Origin: JABMQB01 sp963666575
Lineage (GTDB): Bacteria > Bacteroidota > Bacteroidia > Bacteroidales > Prolixibacteraceae
NCBI GenBank assembly: GCA_963666575.2
Contig: CAXXYG010000025.1
Span: forward strand, 248,001 to 312,000
Reading direction: 5' to 3'
DNA: 64,000 nt
Shown here: piece by piece, positions 18,385 to 27,381 of the stretch
How positions within the stretch are numbered: position 1 is the stretch's first letter
How the letters are laid out: each line of letters opens with the position of its first letter
Made by a program: the position numbers and the translations under genes
Notes under the pieces: generated by a model
Told to the model about the DNA's origin: nothing
The model's input: the letters and a program-made list of their open reading frames with translations, nothing else
The model's database searches: none

Positions 18385-19128
18385 CTATTCTTTTAATTTA
18401 TTCATCACAAACTCTTTCCTCCTTCGTGAAACTGGAATAACCGTTTTATCAGATAACTGTAATGCGCCGCCGTCATTTTTCAGGTAAGCAGTTACTTGTT
18501 TTAAATTTATAAGATGAGTTTTGTGTACACGAATAAAATTGTATTCGCCCAACAACTCTTCAAAATCGACAAGCGTTTTGGCAACCAGCAAATGCCTCCC
18601 ACCAATAAAATGTATATGTGTATAATTCGCATCACCCTGGCAACGGATAATTGAATCAACTTCCACAAATTCAATTTTATCGGCAGTTGGTAATCCAATA
18701 CGAGGATTAGCCGGACGCTGCAAATTGTAATATAACTGTTTCAGAAGTTGGTTTTCTTCTTTCATTTTAATCCGGTGAACCACCTTCACAACAGCTTTTT
18801 TAATATCAAAAATATTGATGGGTTTTAAAATATAATCGGCAGCCGAAAACCGTATAGCCTGCAATGCATAACGGTCGTAGGCAGTTACAAAAATTACTTC
18901 AAAACTAAAATCCTGAAAATGTTTTAAAAGCTCAAAACCATTGGCTTTGGGCATTTCAATATCTAAAAAAACAAGTTGCGGATTTTTGGATTGTATTAAA
19001 GTAATCGCACTTTCTACTGAATTGACTTCGCCTACCAAATTTATTTCCGGACAATTTTTCCTGAGAATTCCGGAGAGGTTTTCCCTGCCATTTTTTTCAT
19101 CATCGACAATAATGGAATTCAGTTTCAT
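18385..19128 (-). CDS. LytTR family response regulator
   Basis: DNA-binding response regulator of 247 residues. The receiver domain spans about 1-120 with acidic pocket residues VDDE (8-11), phosphoacceptor Asp56 in LVFLDIEMP and the conserved Lys in ADYILKPIN. A LytTR DNA-binding domain occupies about 145-245, with FIRVHKTHLINL and DKTVIPVSRRRKEFV. It lies 109 bp downstream of the large LytS-type kinase gene in the same direction and is almost certainly its partner. LytTR regulators usually bind paired direct repeats upstream of targets, but none was identified here. Confidence 0.93.
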   Translation of the reverse strand: MKLNSIIVDDEKNGRENLSGILRKNCPEINLVGEVNSVESAITLIQSKNPQLVFLDIEMPKANGFELLKHFQDFSFEVIFVTAYDRYALQAIRFSAADYILKPINIFDIKKAVVKVVHRIKMKEENQLLKQLYYNLQRPANPRIGLPTADKIEFVEVDSIIRCQGDANYTHIHFIGGRHLLVAKTLVDFEELLGEYNFIRVHKTHLINLKQVTAYLKNDGGALQLSDKTVIPVSRRRKEFVMNKLKE

Positions 19129-19196
19129 CTGCTTCTTTATTAAAATATTTTGCAGTATTTCCTTTTGTTTTTCTCTTCGTAAACTTTAAGGTTTCA

Positions 19197-19233
19197 CGTA
19201 AAGATCGCAAAGTTGGCGCAAAGAAACGCAAAG
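19197..19233. repeat. Phased CGCAAAG repeats between kinase and regulator genes
   Basis: Four copies of CGYAAAG start at 19197, 19206, 19217 and 19227, spaced 9-11 bp, about one helical turn. They occupy the gap between the LytTR start and the kinase stop. Similar degenerate arrays of this heptamer are common intergenic debris in Bacteroidota, but the phasing could also suit a binding site. Only one array is seen here. Confidence 0.5.
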
Positions 19234-19237
19234 GATT

Positions 19238-22200
19238 TTATTTTTCTTCAGGAAAAACAATCACTACACGCGTGCCTAATTCCAGGTCAATAATTTCAAG
19301 TTGGTATTTTTCGTTGAATATGTCCTGAAGGAGATTTAAACGTTCGGCATTAAACTTTATGCCTTTCCCATTTTTGACAGCTTCAATTTGCCGAGCAGCC
19401 TCACGGCCAATTCCATTATCTTCAATCACAATTTTAATTCCATCAGCAACAATAGTAACCTCAATCGAAAGTTTCCGGTCGGATGATTTATTTAGTAATC
19501 CATGAATCACGGCGTTTTCGGCAAAAGGCTGTAACAACATCGAAGGAACCATTGTGTTTTGGGCATCAATGCTTTCCTCTACTTTTATTAAAAATTCAAA
19601 ATCGAATCGTAGTTTTTCAAGGTTTAAATATTGTTCCACCATTTCCAGTTCTTCGGAAAGTGAGACTTCTTCTTTTTCAGAATTTCGTAATACTTTACGA
19701 ATGAGCCCAGCAAAATCGGATAAATACAAATGGGCCTCGCGGCCCTTATTTTGCTGAATCAGGTTTTGCACCGAGTTTAAGCTGTTAAAAAGAAAATGTG
19801 GGTTCATTTGCGACCGTATAGCAGTAAGCTCCAGTTCACACAGCCGCCGGAATTGTAATTCCTTTCGGAACCGTTGCTTCGACCGCCATCGCCATATCAA
19901 TAGTGTAAGGGTGATAACAACTAATAAAAATCCTAATCCAAAAATTATAATTTGGAGTGTTGATTTATCAACTTCGTTCTTAAAGGGATTTTGCAAACTA
20001 TGTTTGGCTAGATTCATGGCATCAATTACATTTTCGGCATAACCTACTCTGACACCTTCTTTATCATACGTTACAAAATGAGAACCAACTTTTTTGAAGA
20101 TATCTCTTAATTGTTCCTTATTATTTACTAAAAACAGTTGAAATGCTTTAGGGTCAGCTCGTTTAATGTAGTCTGTCCATTCCTTTAAATTACTGCCCTC
20201 CATTACAAGGACAAAATTAATTTCCGGATTTTCTTTTGCCAGGTCATCCCAAAAATAACGCTCTTTTGACCAATCTTGAGTAATGTAAAAGGTAGTTGGT
20301 TTTTTGCCAAAAAAATCACTCATTTTTACTGGCCTTTCTTTGTCATCTAAAAATTGAGTGGAGGGAACATACTCTTTTTGCATCCACTTCAATTGATTAC
20401 CTACACCCTCTTCAAAAGCATCTAAAAACTCATTATCGTTACACACCTGAACCATTAATTTGCAGTATTTATCAACTTCGCTTTGCAGATATAAATCGTT
20501 CTGCGATATTCTATCAAATTCGTTCCTTTTTTCATCAAGTAATAAATCGGCTAGAATGCCATAAAGTACATGTCCGGTAAGTTGCGTTTTCGCTACTTCA
20601 ATCAGTTGAGGAAAATCTCTAATAAACGCGTTATCAAAAAAAGTTATAGGCGTTGTCATATAATCAGGAAAATCCAAATTAAATACTTTCCGATTTTTAT
20701 AAAGAAAGTAGGATAAATAATCTCTGGCCAATTGCCGTGAAAAAATACCATATTCATTGTATATTTCATAGATATTTATTGTGTTCAAAATATCCTCTAA
20801 TTGTTCAGTATTTATTTTTTTTTGTTCCGGAAATTGGGCTTGAATATATGATTTATCCAACCAATTTTTCATGTTTAAATAAAACAAAACCCCAACCATC
20901 ATTTGTGCTTTTAATTCATGGCGAACAAATTCGAATACAGGTTCTTCTATCCGGTTTTTATATTTATCAGTAAATGATTCAATATTAGAAAAAGCTGAAA
21001 TCAATTCAGGATATTTCAAATTATAGGGATTCCAGTTAAGAGTATTAAAATTAATTTTCCCATTATACGCCACATGTTCCTGCAAAAAATTATTAATCAT
21101 TTCAGAAGCATATGCAAAATCTCCCGTAATATCAATATTCTCAAATACTGTTTCTCCGGTTGTTTTTATATGAATGTTACTTCCTGGCTCGGCATACAAC
21201 AACAAACCTGGCAGTTCATTAACTCTATTGTTTGAACCAAACTGGAGATAAACCAGCCCCGGGTGATTTAATTCAGTTTCAATTTTAAAGGAATTATTGG
21301 CATCGAGTATTACCGATTCCTGATTTAATTGAATTCCATAAGGATCGCGTAAAACAGCCACCGTTATTTTTCTGTTTTTAAGCTTTTCAATATCTCCCGA
21401 AATAGTAATCATGTTAGTAGGAATTTCTCTAAATGACTTTAATTGAATACTTTTTTCAATATATTTATAATTTCCACTTCGAGGCCATTCATTAATTTTA
21501 AAAGTATCAGTTTGTAGCGTATTATACTTTTTCAAAAACCGTTTATCTAAGTTGGCTTCAAAATCGAGGGAATACAATCCGATATTTTCTATCCATCTTT
21601 TTTTATGAAATAAAGTGATAGAATCCTTTTTATTGAGACTAATATCGTAAATATCTTTTTCCCAATTTTTTTCGAAAAGTTGCACATCTGAAATTTGATA
21701 AATTGACTGTAAATAACCAGTGATTTGAGGTATTCCCTCTGTGTTAAATTTTGTAATCTGGTTATCACTGTTCTTTTTGTTAAATCCTATTTCTTCCAAA
21801 ATAGTTTTTACCTCAATTAATAGTTCCTCTCTGTTAAGAAGCTTAATATTAGCTGTTTTAAAATCATATTCATATTTAAAACTAACACGAGAAAATAGCC
21901 TTTCGTAATAATCGGTATATCGTTGTTCATAATAACCATCCTTAAAATCAGGAAACCTATAATCTTTCATGTGAACAGTTGATTTCCCTGGTTTTTCAAT
22001 GGTATTTTTTATCACGTTCACCATTAATAGCTCCCTGTTTTCAGGCAAATATTTATCAAATCGAATGTTTAAGGTTTTCTTTTTTAAGAGTTGATTTACT
22101 TTTTCATTCACTTCATTTATATGATATGTAAACTCAGTAAATTCATAATTATATTCTTTTCCTTTTTCGGGCTGAAACAGAATTTTATTTTCCTGAGCAT

Positions 22201-22258
22201 CGGATAGTAAAACTGAAAAAAGAAACACTATTACTAAAAATGGGGAATTTTGTTGCAT
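19238..22258 (-). CDS. LytS-type sensor histidine kinase with large periplasmic region
   Basis: A 1006-residue membrane kinase. After a signal segment (1-20) there is a periplasmic region of about 745 residues. It includes a DUF4369-like beta segment around residues 300-400, helical stretches, and a thioredoxin/TlpA-like domain around 630-757. In that domain the active-site position reads TTFYITQDWSKER, with no CxxC pair. A transmembrane helix (about 768-789) precedes the His_kinase (PF06580-type) domain with phosphoacceptor His821 in NPHFLFNSLNSVQ and an ATPase domain with ENAVIHG and EDNGIG. The LytTR gene downstream is the likely partner. A thioredoxin-like domain with no redox pair suggests ligand sensing rather than catalysis. 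Confidence 0.88.
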   Translation of the reverse strand: MQQNSPFLVIVFLFSVLLSDAQENKILFQPEKGKEYNYEFTEFTYHINEVNEKVNQLLKKKTLNIRFDKYLPENRELLMVNVIKNTIEKPGKSTVHMKDYRFPDFKDGYYEQRYTDYYERLFSRVSFKYEYDFKTANIKLLNREELLIEVKTILEEIGFNKKNSDNQITKFNTEGIPQITGYLQSIYQISDVQLFEKNWEKDIYDISLNKKDSITLFHKKRWIENIGLYSLDFEANLDKRFLKKYNTLQTDTFKINEWPRSGNYKYIEKSIQLKSFREIPTNMITISGDIEKLKNRKITVAVLRDPYGIQLNQESVILDANNSFKIETELNHPGLVYLQFGSNNRVNELPGLLLYAEPGSNIHIKTTGETVFENIDITGDFAYASEMINNFLQEHVAYNGKINFNTLNWNPYNLKYPELISAFSNIESFTDKYKNRIEEPVFEFVRHELKAQMMVGVLFYLNMKNWLDKSYIQAQFPEQKKINTEQLEDILNTINIYEIYNEYGIFSRQLARDYLSYFLYKNRKVFNLDFPDYMTTPITFFDNAFIRDFPQLIEVAKTQLTGHVLYGILADLLLDEKRNEFDRISQNDLYLQSEVDKYCKLMVQVCNDNEFLDAFEEGVGNQLKWMQKEYVPSTQFLDDKERPVKMSDFFGKKPTTFYITQDWSKERYFWDDLAKENPEINFVLVMEGSNLKEWTDYIKRADPKAFQLFLVNNKEQLRDIFKKVGSHFVTYDKEGVRVGYAENVIDAMNLAKHSLQNPFKNEVDKSTLQIIIFGLGFLLVVITLTLLIWRWRSKQRFRKELQFRRLCELELTAIRSQMNPHFLFNSLNSVQNLIQQNKGREAHLYLSDFAGLIRKVLRNSEKEEVSLSEELEMVEQYLNLEKLRFDFEFLIKVEESIDAQNTMVPSMLLQPFAENAVIHGLLNKSSDRKLSIEVTIVADGIKIVIEDNGIGREAARQIEAVKNGKGIKFNAERLNLLQDIFNEKYQLEIIDLELGTRVVIVFPEEK

Positions 22259-22396
22259 AGCTGTGTAATTTGGTTAATTCAAATTTGGGATTTATATCTC
22301 AGGAATAAAAGGCCAACTTATTATACGGGCGGTATGATTTATTAAACGGGGCATAATGTGGTTCGTTTGTCGAACCAAATTTTAAACTCTAAACCA

Positions 22397-22420
22397 CCCT
22401 TCGACAGGCTCAGAGTGACA
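22397..22420. repeat. Candidate dispersed intergenic repeat
   Basis: A 24-bp GC-richer segment beginning CCCTTCGACAGGCTCAG and ending AGTGACA. It closely resembles a short dispersed motif I recall from intergenic regions of many Bacteroidota genomes. Only one copy is in this window, so the repeat status rests on general knowledge. Confidence 0.4.
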
Positions 22421-22427
22421 TAAATTA

Positions 22428-22458
22428 AAGGCCACCCGATAAAATATCAAGTGGCCTT
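22428..22458 (-). terminator. Terminator-like hairpin after ompH-like gene
   Basis: AAGGCCAC (22428-22435) and GTGGCCTT (22451-22458) form a perfect 8-bp stem with a 15-nt loop. On the minus strand it follows the OmpH-like stop by about 55 bp and is trailed by a TTTAATTT stretch. The stem is strong but the T tract is interrupted. Confidence 0.6.
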
Positions 22459-22512
22459 ACCAACCTACGGAAACCTCTTTCCGTTCGAACCATTTTTAAT
22501 TGTTTTTGTGGC

Positions 22513-23019
22513 TTATAGTCCCAGTTCTTTTAATACCAGGGAATTTATGTTCAGGCTAGTTGGATCTTTATAAACAACAGTACCATTGCTAACATCGAGT
22601 ATGTAAGTAAATTTTTCGCGGGCTGCAACTCTGGAAATGGCATTGTTTACTTTTTGATAAATGGGCTGTTGTAATGCTATACTCCGCTTTTCAATTTGTT
22701 CATTAGCAGTTTGGTTAAACTGCTGTATTTTGGCTGCCGATTCTCTAATTTCCTTTTCTTTTACTTTCTTCACTAATTCGCTATATCCCTCCATTTCCTG
22801 TTCAAATTTATCGAGGTTTAAATCGTATTCTTTAATCATTTCGTCGTACAATTGCCCCATCTCTTTGGTTTCCTTCTCCAAAACTAAACGCACACTATCG
22901 GCTTCAGGTAATTTTTGAATTATTTCAGGAATATTTACATGCCCGATCTTTAGGCCCTCCTGAGCAGATAAATGGCCAATACTTCCGATAAAAAAAATTA
23001 GGACTAGAATCTGTTTCAT
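22513..23019 (-). CDS. OmpH/Skp family outer membrane chaperone
   Basis: A 168-residue periplasmic protein with a signal peptide (1-19, ending LSAQ). It starts with a KIGHVNIPEIIQKLPEADSV strand-helix typical of OmpH. Residues about 45-120 form a long, charged coiled coil (the Skp tentacles), and it closes with a beta segment YILDVSNGTVVYKDPT. Skp-like proteins trimerise and escort unfolded outer membrane proteins. The gene appears monocistronic: a TAGTTTTG promoter element lies 31 bp upstream and a terminator-like hairpin downstream. The TonB-dependent receptor gene upstream on the same strand is a typical client type, but no operon is implied. Confidence 0.9.
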   Translation of the reverse strand: MKQILVLIFFIGSIGHLSAQEGLKIGHVNIPEIIQKLPEADSVRLVLEKETKEMGQLYDEMIKEYDLNLDKFEQEMEGYSELVKKVKEKEIRESAAKIQQFNQTANEQIEKRSIALQQPIYQKVNNAISRVAAREKFTYILDVSNGTVVYKDPTSLNINSLVLKELGL

Positions 23020-23049
23020 AACAAATACCGCTACTTATTTAGTTTGATC

Positions 23050-23057
23050 CAAAACTA
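23050..23057 (-). promoter_or_regulatory. Candidate -7 element for the OmpH-like gene
   Basis: TAGTTTTG on the minus strand matches TAnnTTTG and lies 31 bp upstream of the ATG at 23019. No convincing -33 TTTG was found. Confidence 0.4.
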
Positions 23058-23172
23058 AACCAATTAAAAGCAGTTTTTGTGTAACAGATGTTAAATAAAC
23101 CGGACGATTTGGTTAATTTAATCAAATGCAAAGCAGTATTTCCTTAAATAGTGTTGTAAATTATAATATTCG

Positions 23173-25584
23173 TTAAAACTTGTATTTAAAACCAAGCCTG
23201 ACAACCTGGGTTTCGTAATAGTTTTCGTACAATGCTTTAAATCCATCGCCATTTAATTCCTGGCGTAAACCAAATTTGTTGAAAATATCGCTAAACGAAA
23301 AAATCACATCGCCCCTGCCGTCCAGGACACTCTTTTTAAAGCCCAGGTCGATGGATGAACGCGATAATTGTTTCCCTTGAGGAATGTACTTTGGAGCATA
23401 ATAAACACCTATAAGTTGCACCTGAAAACCTTTTGGAAGGTCGATGTGGTTATTGATTTTCAAATCCCAGGTTTTATCATTTGCCGAAGCAATAGAAAAT
23501 GGCCTCTCGTATGGAAAATACATGATTCCCTGATACGCATCAATTTGATTGTTATACCAATTCAGGCTTCCTGAGAATTTCCATGCTTTATTTACCTGCT
23601 GGCTAACTATCAATTCCACGCCTGTATAGGAAGCGCTGCCGGTATTTTGGTATATTTTATTCACAATTGAATACTGGCTGTTTGAATTATCGGCACTGTA
23701 TATTCGTTGAAAGGCATCCTCAATTTTTCGGTGGTACCCCGACACAAACAATGAACCACTCTCCCACCTTTGTTTAAAAGCAAGCTCAAAGGTTTGTGTA
23801 AATTGTGGGCGTAAATACGGATTCCCTACTTTCATTAATTCAGGGTCATCGTATTTAGGGAAAATACGTAATTCAGGTTCTCCGGGCCTATCAATCCGTC
23901 GGTTATAAAATGCCGAGATCCGGCTTTTCTTATTCATTTTATAGGTAAGCCTAACATTGGGAAATAATTCAAAATAGTTGTACGAATCATTTTTTGGGTA
24001 ATATACATTTTCAGGTGCAATGGTATAAAACACACTGGTATGCTCAGCCCTCAACCCACCTTCAATATCAAATTTCGAAGTTTCATATATATAATTAATG
24101 TAACCTGAATAAATATCTTCGCCCCAATCGGACCAATCGCCCATGTTGGGATAAATAATGGTATTCGATCCGGGGGTAATGGTATACTCCACCGGCAGGC
24201 GGCGCCACTGAAATTTACTTCCGGTTTCGAGGCGGCCACTACGTAAAGGTTTTACATAATCGACCGAAACACTGGTTGTATGTTCGGTAGCTAAAATATG
24301 CGTAGCATCCTTTCCCTGACGAACAGCTGAACTATCATTCAGAAAATAACTCTCATCTTCCCACCCTTTAGTATATTGGACGCGGGCATCAAGTTCATGG
24401 CCAGGCTGCGCAAACTTGTGGTTATAACTCAATGAATAATTCATGTACCCTGTAATTTCTTCTTCGTTCCAATGCCAAATGCGGTAACGTTTCCAGGTGT
24501 TCATGTCCATATATGCTACCTGTGCCGTATCAACATGGCTCTCCCAATCGTAAATTCCGGAAAGGGTAAGTGTATTTTTATCGTTGATATACCAATCTAT
24601 TCCGCCATTTATAATATAGTGTTGCTGCTTGCGGTTTTCAGGAACCTGTGAAATAGTACGGGCTCCATCATTGTATGTACGCGTCGTAAATTCATTGTTC
24701 GGTAACTTCTGCAAAAACATAGCTTCAGACAATAAAAACAGATGAAATTTATCGGTTTTGTAATTTAAGTTAACACTGGGAATGTATTTTGGTGTGGCTG
24801 AAAAACTGCCTAATTCAGTGGGTAAATCATCTTTTGGTTTGGTGAGAGCTCCGAGTCCAAAAGCAAAACCAACATCACCATTAAATCCGGCTTCTTTTTC
24901 TTTTTTATAGATGATATTTATTATACCAGCCATTCCATTGGCATCGTATTTTGCCGAAGGATTATTAATAATCTGAATACTTTCAATGTTTGCCACCGGA
25001 ATACTTTCCAATCCTTTTTGATTACCAAAACCTGTAAGGCTCGATTGTTTACCATCTATTAATACCGACACTTTATCGCTGCCACGCAACATTACTTTCC
25101 CTCCCTGGTCGACCGTAATTCCGGGCATGGTTTTCATGGCATCCAATACCGAACCTCCCGATTGTGCTATATTATCTTCGATTGAAAAAGTTTTTTTATC
25201 AAGGTCGGAAGAAATTATTTCCCGTTTGGCTTTAATCATTACTTCATCCAGTTCCTCAGTTGAAGGTTCGAGTTGAATCTTACCAATATCAAAAACAGTA
25301 TTCAGCTCTCCCACAAGTATTGGAGTTTCCACTTCGAGATACCCAATAAATGAACATCTTACTGTGTATTGCCCTTTTAAAATTCCAGAAAAAGAAAACC
25401 TTCCATCTTCTCCTGAAATGGTACCGGTTATAATTTGCCCCTCAGAGTTTAATGTTACAGTTGCAAAAGGAAGGGCATCATTGGTCCCATTATCAAATAA
25501 CCGCCCCGAAATGGTAGCCCCGTTTTGAGCAAACGAGAAAACACTAAAAAAAACCAATAATAAAGTCACTAATATATTTTTCAT
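23173..25584 (-). CDS. TonB-dependent receptor (outer membrane beta-barrel protein family)
   Basis: An outer membrane protein of about 803 residues. The start ATG at 25584 gives a clean signal peptide (MKNILVTLLLVFFSVFSFAQ); an ATG at 25668 would add 28 residues with no signal character. Domains in order: carboxypeptidase-regulatory-like beta sandwich (about 22-105), plug domain (about 125-225, including GSVLDAMKTMPGI and VLIDGKQSSL), then a 22-strand barrel of the PF14905 type with alternating aromatic strands to the C-terminal Phe (RLGFKYKF). Unlike SusC, no SusD partner is adjacent, so it probably imports or senses a non-SUS substrate. Ligand unknown. Confidence 0.92.
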   Translation of the reverse strand: MKNILVTLLLVFFSVFSFAQNGATISGRLFDNGTNDALPFATVTLNSEGQIITGTISGEDGRFSFSGILKGQYTVRCSFIGYLEVETPILVGELNTVFDIGKIQLEPSTEELDEVMIKAKREIISSDLDKKTFSIEDNIAQSGGSVLDAMKTMPGITVDQGGKVMLRGSDKVSVLIDGKQSSLTGFGNQKGLESIPVANIESIQIINNPSAKYDANGMAGIINIIYKKEKEAGFNGDVGFAFGLGALTKPKDDLPTELGSFSATPKYIPSVNLNYKTDKFHLFLLSEAMFLQKLPNNEFTTRTYNDGARTISQVPENRKQQHYIINGGIDWYINDKNTLTLSGIYDWESHVDTAQVAYMDMNTWKRYRIWHWNEEEITGYMNYSLSYNHKFAQPGHELDARVQYTKGWEDESYFLNDSSAVRQGKDATHILATEHTTSVSVDYVKPLRSGRLETGSKFQWRRLPVEYTITPGSNTIIYPNMGDWSDWGEDIYSGYINYIYETSKFDIEGGLRAEHTSVFYTIAPENVYYPKNDSYNYFELFPNVRLTYKMNKKSRISAFYNRRIDRPGEPELRIFPKYDDPELMKVGNPYLRPQFTQTFELAFKQRWESGSLFVSGYHRKIEDAFQRIYSADNSNSQYSIVNKIYQNTGSASYTGVELIVSQQVNKAWKFSGSLNWYNNQIDAYQGIMYFPYERPFSIASANDKTWDLKINNHIDLPKGFQVQLIGVYYAPKYIPQGKQLSRSSIDLGFKKSVLDGRGDVIFSFSDIFNKFGLRQELNGDGFKALYENYYETQVVRLGFKYKF

Positions 25585-25718
25585 CCTGAAAATAGTTGTC
25601 AGATTAAAACTTATTGCATTTGGATTCGACCCTATAAACATCTTTACCAAACAGATTGTTTGATTCATTCTATTCGTAAAGGTTTACTCCCCTCCCAAAA
25701 ATTAAAAAAGATACAACA

Positions 25719-25749
25719 ATGGTTCTTTTGTATAATACAAAAGAACCAT
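25719..25749 (-). terminator. Strong hairpin downstream of the PepSY-like gene
   Basis: ATGGTTCTTTTGTA (25719-25732) and its exact reverse complement (25736-25749) form a 14-bp stem with a 3-nt loop. On the minus strand it lies about 25-55 bp after the broken PepSY-like gene and is followed by a TCTTTTTT stretch. It most likely terminates that transcript before the TonB receptor gene. Confidence 0.65.
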
Positions 25750-25775
25750 AGATTTTTGCCAATAACTATAAATAA

Positions 25776-26236
25776 TTAATCATCATCGTCCTCATCAACT
25801 TCTACTTTTTTATGGTTAATTTCCCATCGGCAGCTACTATTACCTCAACTTCTGTATCTTCTTTTTCAAGGACAATTTCATAACCTTTCATTTCAGGTGT
25901 TAAAACACGTTCAGCTTCATCAATTTCCCAGCCTTCAAATTCTAAATTAATGGCTTTAAATACCTCGGCTGTTAGGTTTTTTTTATTCACTTCTGTTTCC
26001 AGCCAAACTTCTGAATTATCAAAACAAGCAGCCATTTTGTTTCCAAACATTTTATACTAGGCTTCCCATTCATTCTCTTCTTCATGGTCCCATTCTGCTT
26101 TGGTAACATTATTAAATTTTGTAGCAAAATTATCGGTTACTGATTTAGGCGGAGTTTGGGCGCAGGCAAACAATCCAAATTCGAGTGTAGCAATAATAAG
26201 CAGTGATTTTATTATAGTAGTGTTTTTAAAATTCAA
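25776..26236 (-). pseudogene. PepSY-like secreted protein, disrupted by a nonsense codon and a 3' frameshift
   Basis: Read across an in-frame TAG at 26057-26059, the frame encodes a signal-like segment (IIKSLLIIATL...ACAQ), then PPKSVTDNFATKF and KAEWDHEEENEWEA, the stop, then YKMFGNKMAACFDNSEVW and WLETEV. That is the standard layout of one PepSY-like (BLIP-like) repeat pair. Family members have Glu where the TAG stands, a single-base change. The 3' end stops at an AAAAAA run (about 25808-25813); adding one A would continue into VEVDEDDDD, the acidic tail usual for the family, ending at 25776. No ATG is present at the 5' end, and the best initiator is a TTG at 26236. The intact-looking 82-codon downstream frame (25802-26050) is a fragment. 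Confidence 0.7.
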
Positions 26237-26293
26237 CCTAAAGCTACTACCCGATTCTAAAGAAATTTTGAAGTATATTAATTATCCCAATTA

Positions 26294-27004
26294 TTAAAAC
26301 CGGCAAACTAACCCAACAGAATTAGGGCTAACCATTGGCACTGCAGTTATATCTTTTTTCTTTTTAAAAGGCTGGAAATTTTTTAAAGGTTTAAAATGAT
26401 AAACCAAATTGGCTGTTAAAATTCCAATGCCGGCACCTGCTAACACATCGGGCAACCAATGGTCATCGTTTGTCATCCGTAACACACCGGTAGCAGCTGC
26501 AAAAACATATCCACTGTATGCCAATAACGGCTCGGAATCTTTAAACTCGTGAAATAATACTGTTGCTCCCACAAATGCATTTGTTGTATGCCCCGATGGG
26601 AACGAATTATTTCCGCCCCGCGGGCGCTCCAATTTTGTTGTTTTTTTTAATGTGTGTACCAGCAGACTTGAGGTAAATTGTGAAATCAGTAAATATTTTG
26701 TCTGGTCGAAAACAGAATTTTGATGTTTAAAACCCAAAATATCGAACATGTACATTTGAGCCATGGGTATGTATTCAAAATAATCATCAATATTGGTGTT
26801 GGTGTGTGGAATTTTATCGTCGATGCTGTTTTTTATCGTGCCAATATTTAGCAGGGCGCCTGTGGTTATCAAACCAATGGGTAAAATTTGTTTTTTAATA
26901 AATGTAGAGCGAGGTTGGTAATTTAATGAAAGACTATCTTTTTGTGCAAATCCATAAAAAACAATACAATTTAAAAAAACCAAAAAACTAAAAAATACCC
27001 TCAT
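26294..27004 (-). CDS. PAP2 superfamily phosphatase
   Basis: Membrane-associated or periplasmic acid phosphatase of about 236 residues. The ATG at 27004 gives a signal-like N-terminus (MRVFFSFLVFLNCIV); an earlier start at 27043 adds a short charged peptide. The phosphatase signature is complete: KTTKLERPRGG (first motif), SFPSGHTTNAFVGA (second, with the proton-donor His) and RMTNDDHWLPDVLAG (third, with the nucleophile His and Asp). Bacterial members dephosphorylate undecaprenyl pyrophosphate, phosphatidate or lipid A. The substrate is not predictable here. It is separated from arsM by a 377-bp region with only a gene remnant. Confidence 0.88.
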   Translation of the reverse strand: MRVFFSFLVFLNCIVFYGFAQKDSLSLNYQPRSTFIKKQILPIGLITTGALLNIGTIKNSIDDKIPHTNTNIDDYFEYIPMAQMYMFDILGFKHQNSVFDQTKYLLISQFTSSLLVHTLKKTTKLERPRGGNNSFPSGHTTNAFVGATVLFHEFKDSEPLLAYSGYVFAAATGVLRMTNDDHWLPDVLAGAGIGILTANLVYHFKPLKNFQPFKKKKDITAVPMVSPNSVGLVCRF

Positions 27005-27043
27005 ATATTCACCTTGTTTACAATTCAAAAAAAATACCCGCAC

Positions 27044-27381
27044 TAAAATACCAATTTATATTTCTTAGGTATAAAACAATGTTCGTTTATTGAACAATTC
27101 AAAAGTGTAAAAAGATTCAGAAAAGAGCTAGTCAAAAATGATAATGTTTTCAGAAACGTATAAATTTTAGTAATAGTATCAATCATAATAATTACTTTTT
27201 CAGGACATAAAGAAACTTATCCAATACACTATTCTTTATAATATCAAAATCAATGAATTTAATGCCTTTCTGGGGAAACTCAGTAGCTAAACCTGTTACA
27301 ATTTAACCACTGAGTTTTCAGAGTTTGATAAAATATAAAGAGTTCTAATGTACAAGTCTCCTAATTCACCATTTTTAATAT
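27044..27381. other. Gene-poor interval with a short open-frame remnant
   Basis: Between the PAP2 and arsM genes there is no complete gene. On the minus strand 27192-27302 is an open frame without a start, encoding a 36-residue tail that includes TEFPQKGIKFIDFD and ends VLDKFLYVLKK. Its composition is protein-like rather than random, so it may be the 3' end of a lost gene. The rest is AT-rich with no recognised structure. Confidence 0.35.

Noticed and set aside
25802..26050. Intact 82-aa PepSY-like protein
   Set aside because: It lacks the signal peptide and first half, which are present upstream in the same frame beyond a TAG.
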